Shown piece by piece: positions 9,331 through 18,219 of a DNA stretch of 64,000 nt. Numbering within the stretch: position 1 is the first letter of the stretch; every line of letters starts with the position of its first letter. A program made the position numbers and the translations under genes. Origin of the DNA: Lachnospiraceae bacterium A2 (GTDB lineage: Bacteria > Bacillota > Clostridia > Lachnospirales > Lachnospiraceae); the NCBI GenBank assembly GCA_000403315.2, contig KE159636.1, forward strand, positions 711,358 to 775,357. The letters run 5' to 3'. The notes below the pieces were generated by a model. That model was not told the origin of the DNA. It worked only from the letters and a program-made list of their open reading frames with translations, and did not search any database.

Positions 9331-10569
9331 ATGAAAAAATACAGAACCCTTATCTGCCTGATAACAGCAGGCTTCATCGCCATAATACTGGCAGGCTCCG
9401 TGTCCATCCATATGCAAGTGCGCAATTACAAAGAGAAAATCCAAATTTTATCCGTAATGGCAGAGGGGCAAGGCGAAGACAGCCTTGCCGCAGCCATAGC
9501 CTTGCTGAAAGGCGCGGAAGGCCCTGCCGGGGAACGTGGGGAAAAGCTGCTGGAATCCTACGGCTACTTAAAGCCCAAGGCTAACTGGTATAGCTTGGGC
9601 CTTCGGCGTGATATCTTACAAATATCACTTCTGTCCCTTTTGGCATTTGCTTTATATGTTTTGGCATTGTTGTGCTTGTACAGGATGTCAGCCAGAAAAA
9701 GGCGGCAAGAGCTGCAGGAACTGGGAAGCATACTGGAACAGTTCCAGAACAATGATTATACGCTGAAGGGCGGCAGGAGCTGCCCCGGCGGCGGAGAGAT
9801 GGGGCAGGTCTGGAGCCAGTTGGAGCTGCTGGGGGAAAGGATGGCTGTAGGCCAGCGAAGGCTGGAAGCAGAAAAAGAAGGCACAAAGTCTTTGGTGACA
9901 GACATTTCCCATCAGCTAAAAACCCCGGTGGCAGGCCTGAAAGCCTGTTTTGAAATTTTGGCGCAGGAAGATTTAAGCCCCAAGGAGCAGGAGGAATTCC
10001 GGGAGCAGTGCAGAAGGCAGTTGGAAGGCTTAGACGCAATGGCCGGAGCCCTGGTAAATATTTCCCGGATGGAAACCGGCATGATACAGATTAAGAAAGA
10101 GCCTGCGGATATACTGGAAACCCTTATATCCGCCATCAACCGGGTGTACTTGAAGGCAGAAGAAAAGCAGATTTCCATAGAGCTTGAGGAAGGGGAGGAG
10201 CCGCCCGGCTTCCTTATCCCCCATGATGTAAAATGGGTCTGCGAAGCCTTTATCAACCTTTTGGAAAACGCGATCAAATACAGCGGGAGCCAGACCGTGA
10301 TTTCCATACGGATGGCGGCATACATCCATTTCCTGCGGATTGAAATCAGCGACCAGGGCATTGGGATCCCCAAGGAGGAATACCATAAAATTTTCAAGCG
10401 GTTCTACCGGGGCGCGGGAACAGAGGTAGGGCAGGCGGAAGGCTCTGGGGTAGGGCTTTACCTGACACGGGAAATTATTGGGAACCATGGCGGGACCGTT
10501 ACCGTCAATTCCCGCTGCCATGGGAACAGGCGGGGGAGCACCTTTGTGGTGCAGCTTCCCCTTTCTTAA
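9331..10569 (+). CDS. Two-component sensor histidine kinase
   Basis: About 412 residues. TM1 starts near the N-terminus (LICLITAGFIAIILAGS), then an extracellular segment of about 65 residues, then TM2 (LLSLLAFALYVLALLCLY). Cytoplasmic part: HisKA with TDISHQLKTPVAGLK (phospho-histidine), the N box LLENAIKYS, the G1 box DQGIGIPKEEY with FKRFYRG, and the G2 box GSGVGLYLTREI. The frame opens at a GTG (9268) overlapping the regulator, but the ATG at 9331 is preceded by TTAGGGGGGCAAGC and begins right before TM1, so it is preferred. It is partner to the upstream regulator. The signal is unknown; the adjacent exporter suggests antimicrobial peptides. Confidence 0.92.
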   Translation: MKKYRTLICLITAGFIAIILAGSVSIHMQVRNYKEKIQILSVMAEGQGEDSLAAAIALLKGAEGPAGERGEKLLESYGYLKPKANWYSLGLRRDILQISLLSLLAFALYVLALLCLYRMSARKRRQELQELGSILEQFQNNDYTLKGGRSCPGGGEMGQVWSQLELLGERMAVGQRRLEAEKEGTKSLVTDISHQLKTPVAGLKACFEILAQEDLSPKEQEEFREQCRRQLEGLDAMAGALVNISRMETGMIQIKKEPADILETLISAINRVYLKAEEKQISIELEEGEEPPGFLIPHDVKWVCEAFINLLENAIKYSGSQTVISIRMAAYIHFLRIEISDQGIGIPKEEYHKIFKRFYRGAGTEVGQAEGSGVGLYLTREIIGNHGGTVTVNSRCHGNRRGSTFVVQLPLS

Positions 10570-10571
10570 TT

Positions 10572-10621
10572 TTATAGGAAAGACCTTGTTACACTAAAGC
10601 GTGAAAGCATCTTTCCTATAA
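10572..10621. repeat. 50-bp palindromic element, family E (copy 1)
   Basis: Inverted ends TTATAGGAAAGA and TCTTTCCTATAA enclose a non-paired GACCTTGTTACACTAAAGCG-like centre. Homologous copies occur at 57255-57310 and 59833-59889. The similarity with copy 2 continues for about 25 bases beyond the right end (ATAAAAAAGCT, then ATCGCA). It lies three bases after the kinase stop codon. Confidence 0.75.
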
Positions 10622-10649
10622 GATAAAAAAGCTTCTATCGCAATGCTAC

Positions 10650-10685
10650 AGAAGCCTTACAAAACTGTAAGGCTTCTTTCGCTGT
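10650..10685 (+). terminator. Hairpin terminator after the histidine kinase gene
   Basis: An 11-bp perfect stem, AGAAGCCTTAC at 10650-10660 with GTAAGGCTTCT at 10667-10677, has a six-base loop and is followed by TTCGCTGTTTT. The imperfect T-run makes it a moderate terminator. It would separate the regulator/kinase genes from the ABC genes. Confidence 0.6.
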
Positions 10686-10687
10686 TT

Positions 10688-10720
10688 TGAAAGCAAACTG
10701 AAAGAATCACGTAGTATGAT
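10688..10720 (+). promoter_or_regulatory. Probable response-regulator-controlled promoter of the ABC operon
   Basis: Two direct repeats TGAAAG at 10688-10693 and 10699-10704, 11 bases apart (one helical turn), lie just before a -10 element TATGAT at 10715-10720. No -35 hexamer sits at 16-18 bases, which is typical of promoters that need an OmpR-family activator. The regulator encoded immediately upstream is the obvious candidate. Inference from pattern and context. Confidence 0.45.
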
Positions 10721-10764
10721 AAAAATTAGAAACTGCAAAACAGCAAAGCAGATGGAGGGCATAT

Positions 10765-11439
10765 ATGGAAACAATTTTAAAGACAGAAAATTTATGCAAA
10801 TATTACGGGAAAGGGGAAAACGAAGTCCGCGCTGTCCGGAGCGCCGACATTGCCATCAAGCAGGGGGAATTTACTGCCATAGTGGGGAAATCAGGTTCCG
10901 GCAAAAGCACGCTGCTGCACTTATTGGGGGGCTTGGATTACCCTACCAGCGGCAAGGTATGGGTGAAGGATAAGGATATTTTCTCCATGAAGGAAGAAGA
11001 ACTGGCAGTGTTCCGCAGAAGGAATATCGGGTTTGTGTTCCAGGCATTTAACCTAGTGTCCAGCGTCAATGTCTGGGAAAACATTGTGCTTCCCATTGGG
11101 CTGGACGGCAGGGAAGCCGATGTGGGCTTTGCAGAAGACATTATAAAAACCCTTGGGATGGAACATAAAATCCATAACCTGCCCAATACCCTTTCCGGCG
11201 GCCAGCAGCAGCGGGTTGCCATTGCAAGGGCATTGGCCTCCCGGCCGGCCATTATCCTTGCAGACGAGCCGACTGGGAACTTGGATTCCAAGACCAGCGA
11301 TGAGGTGGTGACGCTTCTGAAAGCTTCTTCCCAGAAATATGGGCAGACTGTTGTGATGATTACCCATGACGAGGACATTGCCCAGATTGCAGACAGGATT
11401 TTGTCTATTGAGGATGGAAGGGTGGTGGAACAGGGATGA
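10765..11439 (+). CDS. ABC transporter ATP-binding protein (LolD/MacB/BceA type)
   Basis: 224-residue ATPase: Walker A GKSGSGKST, Q-loop VFQAFNLV, signature LSGGQQQRVAIARAL, Walker B IILADEPTGNLDS and the switch histidine in MITHDE. The NLDS after Walker B and the short length are typical of ATPases that work with FtsX-type permeases. It overlaps the permease start by four bases (ATGA), so the two proteins are made together. With the upstream two-component system it most likely senses or removes an antimicrobial peptide, or otherwise works by mechanotransmission rather than transport. Confidence 0.94.
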   Translation: METILKTENLCKYYGKGENEVRAVRSADIAIKQGEFTAIVGKSGSGKSTLLHLLGGLDYPTSGKVWVKDKDIFSMKEEELAVFRRRNIGFVFQAFNLVSSVNVWENIVLPIGLDGREADVGFAEDIIKTLGMEHKIHNLPNTLSGGQQQRVAIARALASRPAIILADEPTGNLDSKTSDEVVTLLKASSQKYGQTVVMITHDEDIAQIADRILSIEDGRVVEQG

Positions 11440-13901
11440 AAACCATTACAAAGCTGGCAGCCAGCAATATCAGGCAGAACCGCACCAGAAGCATTTTGAT
11501 TGCCCTGTCTATCTTCTTAAGCACGTCCCTGCTGACGGTGATTGCAGAGTTTGGCTATGGGCTGGTATCCCACAACCACACGAACGCAGGGAAAATCTTC
11601 GGGAATTTCTGTGGGCAGTTCCATTCCGTCACAGAGGGACAATACGAAACCATAACAAAACGCAGTGAATTCATTGCCGTGGGCAGGATGGCCATGGCAG
11701 CAGAAGCAGAAGGGGAAGGGGGAAAGCTGGGGCTTCTTTGGATGGACCAGCAGGCGGCAGAAAATATGAACGTTCCAGACTCCCTGGCGGAAGGCAGGCT
11801 GCCCAGGGCAGGGCATGAACTGGCTGCTTCTAAGGAATTTCTGGAAAGCGCGGGGCTTTCAGAACCAAATCTTGGGGATTCTGTTACCTTATCTATCCGC
11901 AGGGATTTGGCAAGTAAATTTATGGAACAGGAATTTACCGTCTGCGGGCTGATAAAGAGCAGTGAAGCCAGCGGTTTCCAGAAATCCTTTCAGGGCTATG
12001 TGTCGGAGGAGTTTTATGTAAGCCTGTTCCCGGAAGGGCAGCGCAGCTATACCGTGAATTTCCGCCTGAATGAATCTGTGGAAATCAATGGGGACATTGG
12101 GAAAGAAGTTCTGAAAGAACTGGGCGCCCTCTGCGGGATAGAGGAGCGTAATGTTTTGGAGAATTATTCCTACCTGATGTGGGCTTATGACCCGGGGACG
12201 GAAACAGTGGCGGCCTGTATGGGGATTTCCCTGATTGTCATTTTAGTTTCTGTTGTGGTGGTCTACAATATTTTCCAAGTAGGGATTGTGCAGAAAATTC
12301 AGGAATATGGGAAAATAAAAGCGTTAGGTGCAACGAAAAAGCAGTTAAAAAAGCTGATATTCCGGGAAGGGATGGCTATGGCTGCCATCGGCATCCCCGC
12401 TGGCCTTGCCGTTGGGTCTGTGGCAGCCGTAGTGCTGTTTGGGCAGCTAATGTCTGGGGGCGTAAAAGCCTTCCGGGATGTAAATTTTGTACGTGTCAAT
12501 GTAATATCTGTGCCAGTGCTGCTCCTTGTTGCCCTGATTGCATGGTTTACCGTATGGCTGGCGCTGAAAAAACCCATGCACCTTGTGGCATCCATATCTC
12601 CGGTGGAAGCCGTCCGTTATCAGGAAAATACCAAAGCCGGCAGGGCTGTCCGCAAGGGAAAGAAGAACCTCACTGTATTTGGGATGACATGCGCAAGATT
12701 ACAGGCGAACTGGAAACGCACCCTTGCAACCATTTTTACCATGGGGCTTTCCTGTGTCCTGTTTGTGATTCTTTCCAATATTACCGGGAATATTGACGTT
12801 GCATTTGAAGCACGGGCGCAGGTGGAATATGGGCAGTTCCTTTTGGACTTGGACTATTCCCTGGCAGACAAGGCATACCCGGAGAATAATTTAGATGAAA
12901 TCCAGAAGAAAAACCCCCTGGGGAAGGAAACCCAGGAAAAATTAGAAAGCATCCCGGGCGTCACCAAGGTCTGGAAACGGGTTGTATTCCCAGCAATAAA
13001 AGGGGGAAACAGGCTGGATGAAGAAGGAGTTCCATTGGAGGAAGGGGGCTCCATGGTATCGGTATGTGTGCTGGACCGGGAAGAATTTGAGCTTTATGGC
13101 ATTTCAGGTGTCCTTGGGACGGTGGATTATGATCAGGTGGCGGAGGAGGACGGGATTTTGTTTGGCTATTCCCATTTTCTGGATCAGTATGGGTATGCAT
13201 TGGGTGAGGATATCAAAATGGAAGTGAAAACCCCCAGTGGGGAAGCGCTGCCTTTTACCGCAGAGCTTGTGGGGGCTTTCGGCCATGCCCCGTCTATGTG
13301 GGCCATTACGGAGGACACCTGGGAAAAGATGGATGCGGAGGGGGAATTTGAAACAGCCCTCTGGGTCGGCTGTGAAGAACAGGCAAAGCAGCAGGTAGAA
13401 GCGCAGATCCGGGAATTGGCTGCCGATATGCCCCATGTTCAGGTGGCAACCTATGGCAATGCGCTTTCACAGGCAAAATTCCAGACAAGGGTAATGCGGG
13501 TGGGAACCTATGCATTTATTGGGATTGTGGGCCTGATTGGGTTTTTGAATATGGCAAATACCATTATCACAGGCATTGTCACCAGAAAACGGGAGCTTGG
13601 CGTCCTGCAGGCAGTTGGGATGTCAAACCGGCAGTTAAACCAGATGCTCCAACTGGAAGGCATCCTTTTTTCCGCCGGGTCAGTGGCCGTATCCCTGGCA
13701 GTTGGGTGCCCCTTGGGCTATGCTTTGTTCCAGTATGCCAAGAAAAGTGGGATTTACGGGATGAACCAGTACCATGTGCCGATGCTTGAAATTGCCCTGA
13801 TGGCAGGGACGGTTGTGGCGCTGCAGGGGCTGCTGTCTTATTTCCTCAGCAGGAACTTGCGGAAGGAATCCTTAGTGGAGCGGATTAACTACCACAATTA
13901 G
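11436..13901 (+). CDS. FtsX-like ABC transporter permease
   Basis: 821-residue permease with the duplicated FtsX layout: TM1 near residue 20, a large extracytoplasmic domain, a three-helix FtsX block (about residues 250-370, with KALGATKKQLKKL), then TM5 near residue 435, a second extracytoplasmic domain, and a terminal FtsX block (GVLQAVGMSNRQLNQML to the C-terminus). That architecture fits MacB/BceB-like and Vex-like detoxification exporters. It overlaps the ATPase gene. The C-terminus runs almost into the repeat-rich gap that starts at 13902. Confidence 0.92.
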   Translation: MKTITKLAASNIRQNRTRSILIALSIFLSTSLLTVIAEFGYGLVSHNHTNAGKIFGNFCGQFHSVTEGQYETITKRSEFIAVGRMAMAAEAEGEGGKLGLLWMDQQAAENMNVPDSLAEGRLPRAGHELAASKEFLESAGLSEPNLGDSVTLSIRRDLASKFMEQEFTVCGLIKSSEASGFQKSFQGYVSEEFYVSLFPEGQRSYTVNFRLNESVEINGDIGKEVLKELGALCGIEERNVLENYSYLMWAYDPGTETVAACMGISLIVILVSVVVVYNIFQVGIVQKIQEYGKIKALGATKKQLKKLIFREGMAMAAIGIPAGLAVGSVAAVVLFGQLMSGGVKAFRDVNFVRVNVISVPVLLLVALIAWFTVWLALKKPMHLVASISPVEAVRYQENTKAGRAVRKGKKNLTVFGMTCARLQANWKRTLATIFTMGLSCVLFVILSNITGNIDVAFEARAQVEYGQFLLDLDYSLADKAYPENNLDEIQKKNPLGKETQEKLESIPGVTKVWKRVVFPAIKGGNRLDEEGVPLEEGGSMVSVCVLDREEFELYGISGVLGTVDYDQVAEEDGILFGYSHFLDQYGYALGEDIKMEVKTPSGEALPFTAELVGAFGHAPSMWAITEDTWEKMDAEGEFETALWVGCEEQAKQQVEAQIRELAADMPHVQVATYGNALSQAKFQTRVMRVGTYAFIGIVGLIGFLNMANTIITGIVTRKRELGVLQAVGMSNRQLNQMLQLEGILFSAGSVAVSLAVGCPLGYALFQYAKKSGIYGMNQYHVPMLEIALMAGTVVALQGLLSYFLSRNLRKESLVERINYHN

Positions 13902-13910
13902 GGTGCCTTG

Positions 13911-13956
13911 CGGGTGCAAATACCCCGCCCCTTGGGGCGGAAAGGACAAGCCAGGT
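13911..13956. repeat. Fragment of family C repeat (copy 3, truncated)
   Basis: The stretch starting CAAATACCCCGCC and running through TTGGGGCGGAAAGGACAAG matches the middle of the longer family C copies at 31481-31623 and 56976-57118. Only this core remains here; it abuts the next palindromic element directly. Confidence 0.6.
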
Positions 13957-13957
13957 C

Positions 13958-14149
13958 GGGGCTGTCGCACTAACGTAAATTACAATACATAAATTTGTTC
14001 AAAAGGTTTATATTGCAAAGCAATGCAAACAAAATGCACAAAAAATATCTGGGGAAGCTAGCTTCCCCAGAGTAATTTTGTGCATTCTGTCTTTGCCGCA
14101 TAAGCGGCAAGACCTTTTGAACAAGTAACCATATTAGTGCGACAGCCCC
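13958..14149. repeat. 192-bp extended hairpin element, family D (copy 1, longest)
   Basis: Perfect 16-bp inverted ends (GGGGCTGTCGCACTAA and complement), inner paired arms around TTGTTCAAAAGG and CCTTTTGAACAA, then AATGCACAAAA and TTTTGTGCATT, and at the tip a perfect 22-bp palindrome at 14049-14070. The whole gap between the permease and exporter genes (453 bp) is thus filled by repeats plus a promoter; no gene is seen. Related, shorter copies lie at 17929-17982, 26303-26556 and 59773-59828. Confidence 0.8.
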
Positions 14150-14213
14150 TTGATTCCCAGATTTCCATGTATAGTTCTTACAACAAATACACAGTTTACA
14201 TAGAAAGCCTGAA

Positions 14214-14242
14214 TTGCAAGCAGAAAAAGATTGTGGTAGAAT
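14214..14242 (+). promoter_or_regulatory. Sigma-A-type promoter of the ABC exporter operon
   Basis: TTGCAA at 14214-14219 and TAGAAT at 14237-14242 with a 17-base spacer and an extended -10 TGG before it. The start codon of the first exporter gene lies about 110 bases downstream. Confidence 0.55.
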
Positions 14243-14354
14243 AGGTGGAAGAATTATGAAATAGGGCAGGCCTGAAAAGAAAAGCCGTTTCCAAACCCAG
14301 CAGCAGGATAGGCGGCAGCAATTACGTTCAGGCGGACCCTAGGGAGGGAAGGCT

Positions 14355-16094
14355 ATGAAAAAATTACTGGTGTATTTAAAAGACTTTAAAAAAGAAAGCA
14401 TACTCGCCCCCTTATTTAAAATGCTGGAAGCTTCTTTTGAGCTGATTGTGCCGCTGGTAGTAACAGCCATTATCGACGTGGGGATTGCAAAAAGGGACAG
14501 CGGCTACATCCTGCGGATGTGCCTTGTCATGGTAGCTTTGGGGCTGATTGGGCTTTTGTGCTCCGTGACAGCCCAGTATTTTGCGGCAAAGGCGGCAGTA
14601 GGGTTCGGGAGCCGGGTGCGGCATGAGCTGTTTGCCCATATCCAGACATTTTCCTTTTCGGAAATCGACAAGGCCGGGACGGCAACGCTGATTACCCGGC
14701 TGACAAGCGACATCAACCAGGCCCAGTCCGGGGTTAACATGGTGCTGCGCCTGTTCCTGCGCTCCCCCTTTATTGTGTTTGGGGCGATGGTGATGGCGTT
14801 TACCATTGATTTTAAATCTGCAATGATTTTTGTGGTGACGATCCCGTTGCTGTCCCTTGTGGTATTCGGCGTGATGGCAGTCAGCATCCCTATGTACCGC
14901 AAGGTGCAGGAACGCCTGGACAGGGTGCTTGGCATTACAAGGGAAAACCTTGCCGGGGCAAGGGTAATCCGTGCGTTCCATAAGGAGGAGGAAGAAAAAA
15001 GCAGGTTTGAGGAGAGCCTGGAAAGCCTGACATTTATGCAGAACCGTGTGGGCAGGATTAGCGCGGTCATGAACCCGGTGACGTATGTCATTATCAACGG
15101 GGCGACGGTATTCCTGCTGTATACCGGGGCAGTCCAGGTAGACACCGGGGCGCTGACACAAGGGGAAGTGGTAGCCCTTGTGAATTATATGTCCCAGATC
15201 CTGGTGGAGCTGATTAAGCTTGCCAACCTGATTGTGACAATCACCAAGGCAGTTGCCTGCGGGAACCGGGTGCAGTCCATTTTGGAAATGAAAAGCAGTA
15301 TGCCGAAAGATAACAGGGCAGCCAATATATCCAATCCAGAGAAAAATTATGGCGGGGAATCTCCTGTTGTCCAATTTTCCCATGTGGGCTTAACTTACCA
15401 GGGGGCAGGCGGGGAGAGCCTTTCCGATATTGATTTTTCCGTTATGCCGGGGGAAACAGTGGGCATTATCGGCGGCACCGGTTCCGGCAAAACGTCGCTG
15501 GTGCACTTAATCCCAAGGTTTTATGACGCTACCAGCGGGGAAGTGCGGATAGACGGCCGGAATGTCAAGGATTATCCTTTAGAGGAGCTGCGGCAGAAAG
15601 TAGGGATTGTCATGCAGAAAGCTGTCCTGTTCCAAGGCACCATCCGGGAAAACCTCTGCTGGGGCAAGGAAGGAGCCACGGAGGAAGAACTGTATGGCGC
15701 GCTGGAAATTGCACAGGCAAAAGAAGTGGTGGACGGGAAAGAAGGGAAACTGGACGCCTTTGTGGAGCAGGGCGGAAAAAATTTTTCCGGCGGGCAGCGG
15801 CAGCGGCTGACAATTGCCCGCGCCTTAGTGCGAAGGCCCCAAATTTTGATTTTAGACGACAGCGCTTCCGCCCTTGACTACGCCACCGACGCAAGGCTGC
15901 GCAAAGCCATCCAGGGGATGGACGGGAACCGGGCGGTATTTATTGTGTCCCAGCGGACTTCCTCCATCCAGCACGCTGACAAAATTATTGTGCTGGAGGA
16001 TGGGGAAATCGCAGGGATTGGCACCCACAGCGGTTTGCTGGAAACCTGCGGGGTCTACCGGGAAATCTATGAATCCCAATATAAAAAAGCGTGA
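14355..16094 (+). CDS. ABC exporter, ATP-binding/permease subunit 1
   Basis: 579-residue half-transporter: six-helix type I exporter membrane domain (residues about 15-300), then the nucleotide-binding domain with Walker A GGTGSGKTS, Q-loop VMQKAVLF, signature FSGGQRQRLTIARAL and Walker B ILILDDSASALD. In Walker B the usual glutamate is replaced by aspartate (LDDSAS), a feature of the degenerate site in heterodimeric exporters. SQRTSS stands where the switch histidine is usual (H replaced by Q). It therefore probably pairs with the next gene, which has a canonical site. RBS AGGGAGGG precedes the ATG. Substrate unknown; multidrug or lipid-linked compounds are typical. Confidence 0.93.
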   Translation: MKKLLVYLKDFKKESILAPLFKMLEASFELIVPLVVTAIIDVGIAKRDSGYILRMCLVMVALGLIGLLCSVTAQYFAAKAAVGFGSRVRHELFAHIQTFSFSEIDKAGTATLITRLTSDINQAQSGVNMVLRLFLRSPFIVFGAMVMAFTIDFKSAMIFVVTIPLLSLVVFGVMAVSIPMYRKVQERLDRVLGITRENLAGARVIRAFHKEEEEKSRFEESLESLTFMQNRVGRISAVMNPVTYVIINGATVFLLYTGAVQVDTGALTQGEVVALVNYMSQILVELIKLANLIVTITKAVACGNRVQSILEMKSSMPKDNRAANISNPEKNYGGESPVVQFSHVGLTYQGAGGESLSDIDFSVMPGETVGIIGGTGSGKTSLVHLIPRFYDATSGEVRIDGRNVKDYPLEELRQKVGIVMQKAVLFQGTIRENLCWGKEGATEEELYGALEIAQAKEVVDGKEGKLDAFVEQGGKNFSGGQRQRLTIARALVRRPQILILDDSASALDYATDARLRKAIQGMDGNRAVFIVSQRTSSIQHADKIIVLEDGEIAGIGTHSGLLETCGVYREIYESQYKKA

Positions 16095-16140
16095 CAAGGC
16101 CAATGGGCACAACTGGAATGGCAGGCCTAAAGTGAAAGGA

Positions 16141-17910
16141 ATGGTAGCGTTTATGAAGGGGCAAAAAAATAATAAGCAGCAGGCAAAGACCCTGAAAAAG
16201 GTCTTGCAGTATATTGAAAACTACAAAATTTTTCTGGCATTGTCCTTGGCATTTGCAGTGGCAACGGTAGTGTCTACCCTCTATGTCCCGGTAGTGACGG
16301 GTCAGGTAGTGGACCATATTGTGGGCCCGGGGCAGGTAGATTTCCTTGTGATTTTCCGGCTCCTTGGGAAAATCGGGGTCATTATTGGGCTGACGGCGCT
16401 GGCACAATGGCTGATGAATGTGTGCAACAATAAAATTACTTATGAAGTGATTCAGGATATCCGCAGGGAGGCGTTTGCCAAAATAGAGATACTCCCGCTT
16501 AAATTTATTGACGGCCACTCCCATGGGGAACTGGTGAGCCGGGTGGTTGCAGACGTGGACCAGTTCGCAGACGGGCTCCTTATGGGCTTTTCCCAATTAT
16601 TTACAGGAGTGGTGACGATTTTAGGGACCTTGCTGTTCATGCTTAGCATCAACATTAAGATTACCCTGGTGGTGGTGCTGATAACGCCGGTTTCCCTGTT
16701 TGTGGCAAGCTTTATTGCAAAACGGACATTTTCCATGTTTATGCTCCAGTCTACTACCCGGGGGGAGCAGACCGCATTAATTAATGAAATGATTGAAAAC
16801 CAGAAAGTGGTGCAGGCATTTTCCAAAGAGGGGGATGTGCTGGATACCTTTGATGAAATCAACGGAAGGCTGGAAAAAGCGTCTTTGCAGGCAACCTTTT
16901 TTTCTTCCCTGACGAATCCCTGTACCCGCTTTGTTAACAGCCTTGTGTATACGGGGGTTGGCCTTGCAGGAGCCTTTTCCGCCATGGGCGGGGTTCTGAC
17001 GGTGGGGCAGCTTTCTTGTTTTTTAAGCTATGCGAACCAGTATACGAAGCCTTTTAATGAGATTTCCGGGGTGGTGACGGAGCTCCAGAATGCATTGGCC
17101 TGTGCGGAGCGGATTTTCCGCCTTATTGAAGAAGAACCTCAGGTGCCGGAACCGGAAGATGCGGAAGTACTGGCAAATGTAAAGGGAAATGTAGGCCTTT
17201 CCCATGTTTCTTTTTCCTATGCGCCGGAACAGAAGCTGATTGAGGATTTTAACCTGCAGGTGAAGCCCGGCCAGCGGGTAGCCATTGTAGGCCCTACCGG
17301 GTGTGGGAAAACAACCATCATTAACCTGCTGATGCGGTTTTACGATGTGGACCGGGGCAGCATCCATGTGGAAGGCATGGATATCCGTAAAGCCACCAGA
17401 AGGAGCCTTAGGGAAAGTTATGGGATGGTATTACAGGAAACCTGGCTGAAAGCAGGGACCATCCGGGAAAATTTGGTTATGGGCAAACCAGACGCCACGG
17501 AAGAAGAACTGATAGAAGCGTCAAAATCCGCCCATGCCCACAGCTTTATCAAGCGGCTGCCGAAAGGGTATGACACGGTGATAGGGGAGGAAGGGGGCAG
17601 CCTTTCCGCAGGGCAGAAACAGCTTCTGTGCATTGCAAGGGTTATGCTCTGCCTGCCGCCTATGCTGATTTTGGATGAAGCAACCTCCTCCATTGATACA
17701 AGGACGGAGATGAAAATACAGAATGCTTTTGCAAAAATGATGAAGGGGCGGACCAGCTTTATTGTAGCCCACCGCCTGTCAACCATCCAGGAAGCGGACA
17801 TTATCCTTGTGATGAAGGATGGGCATATTTTGGAGCAGGGCAGCCACGGGGAACTGCTGGAGAACAAAGGGTTTTATTCAGAGCTTTATAACAGCCAGTT
17901 TGCAGTGTGA
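16141..17910 (+). CDS. ABC exporter, ATP-binding/permease subunit 2
   Basis: About 589 residues: six-helix membrane domain, then NBD with Walker A GPTGCGKTT, Q-loop VLQETWL, signature LSAGQKQLLCIARVML, Walker B MLILDEATSSID and switch histidine IVAHRLST. All catalytic residues are canonical, complementing the degenerate partner upstream. The start is uncertain: ATG at 16141 or 16153, both near GAAAGGA; the frame is open far upstream inside the first gene but without homology. Together the two genes encode one heterodimeric exporter. Confidence 0.92.
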   Translation: MVAFMKGQKNNKQQAKTLKKVLQYIENYKIFLALSLAFAVATVVSTLYVPVVTGQVVDHIVGPGQVDFLVIFRLLGKIGVIIGLTALAQWLMNVCNNKITYEVIQDIRREAFAKIEILPLKFIDGHSHGELVSRVVADVDQFADGLLMGFSQLFTGVVTILGTLLFMLSINIKITLVVVLITPVSLFVASFIAKRTFSMFMLQSTTRGEQTALINEMIENQKVVQAFSKEGDVLDTFDEINGRLEKASLQATFFSSLTNPCTRFVNSLVYTGVGLAGAFSAMGGVLTVGQLSCFLSYANQYTKPFNEISGVVTELQNALACAERIFRLIEEEPQVPEPEDAEVLANVKGNVGLSHVSFSYAPEQKLIEDFNLQVKPGQRVAIVGPTGCGKTTIINLLMRFYDVDRGSIHVEGMDIRKATRRSLRESYGMVLQETWLKAGTIRENLVMGKPDATEEELIEASKSAHAHSFIKRLPKGYDTVIGEEGGSLSAGQKQLLCIARVMLCLPPMLILDEATSSIDTRTEMKIQNAFAKMMKGRTSFIVAHRLSTIQEADIILVMKDGHILEQGSHGELLENKGFYSELYNSQFAV

Positions 17911-17928
17911 GCTTCACCAGCACTTTTA

Positions 17929-17982
17929 TAGTTACTTGTTCAAAAGGTCTTGCATTGTAATTTACGTTAGTGCAACAGCCCC
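17929..17982. repeat. Short, internally deleted family D element (copy 2)
   Basis: It joins the inverse complement of both outer arms of copy 1: GTTACTTGTTCAAAAGGTCT is followed directly by TGTAATTTACGTTAGTGC and AACAGCCCC. The long tip seen at 13958-14149 is missing. It lies just after the exporter genes; the rest of the 309-bp gap holds the veg promoter and leader and no other gene. Confidence 0.65.
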
Positions 17983-18018
17983 ATTTTCCAGCTGTCAAAA
18001 TTTGCCATCCAGATTGTT

Positions 18019-18047
18019 TTGACAATTTTTTAACATGGTGGTATACT
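18019..18047 (+). promoter_or_regulatory. Strong sigma-A promoter of veg
   Basis: Consensus TTGACA at 18019-18024, 17-base spacer, TATACT at 18042-18047. This near-perfect promoter matches the known very strong veg promoter of Bacillus. The leader is about 165 bases long. Confidence 0.85.
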
Positions 18048-18219
18048 AAAGTATGTTATAAAAAATGCTTCCTACAGCAGAACTGGAACCAAGGTGTGGA
18101 TGTAGGGGGAACAGACAATTCAGCAGGCTTGCCGCAAGGCGTGTCCTGCTGGGGTTTTGCAGCATCTGCCGGAAAGCCGGCAGGTGTCTGCGGCAATAAA
18201 CAGAATAGAGGTGGAAAGA

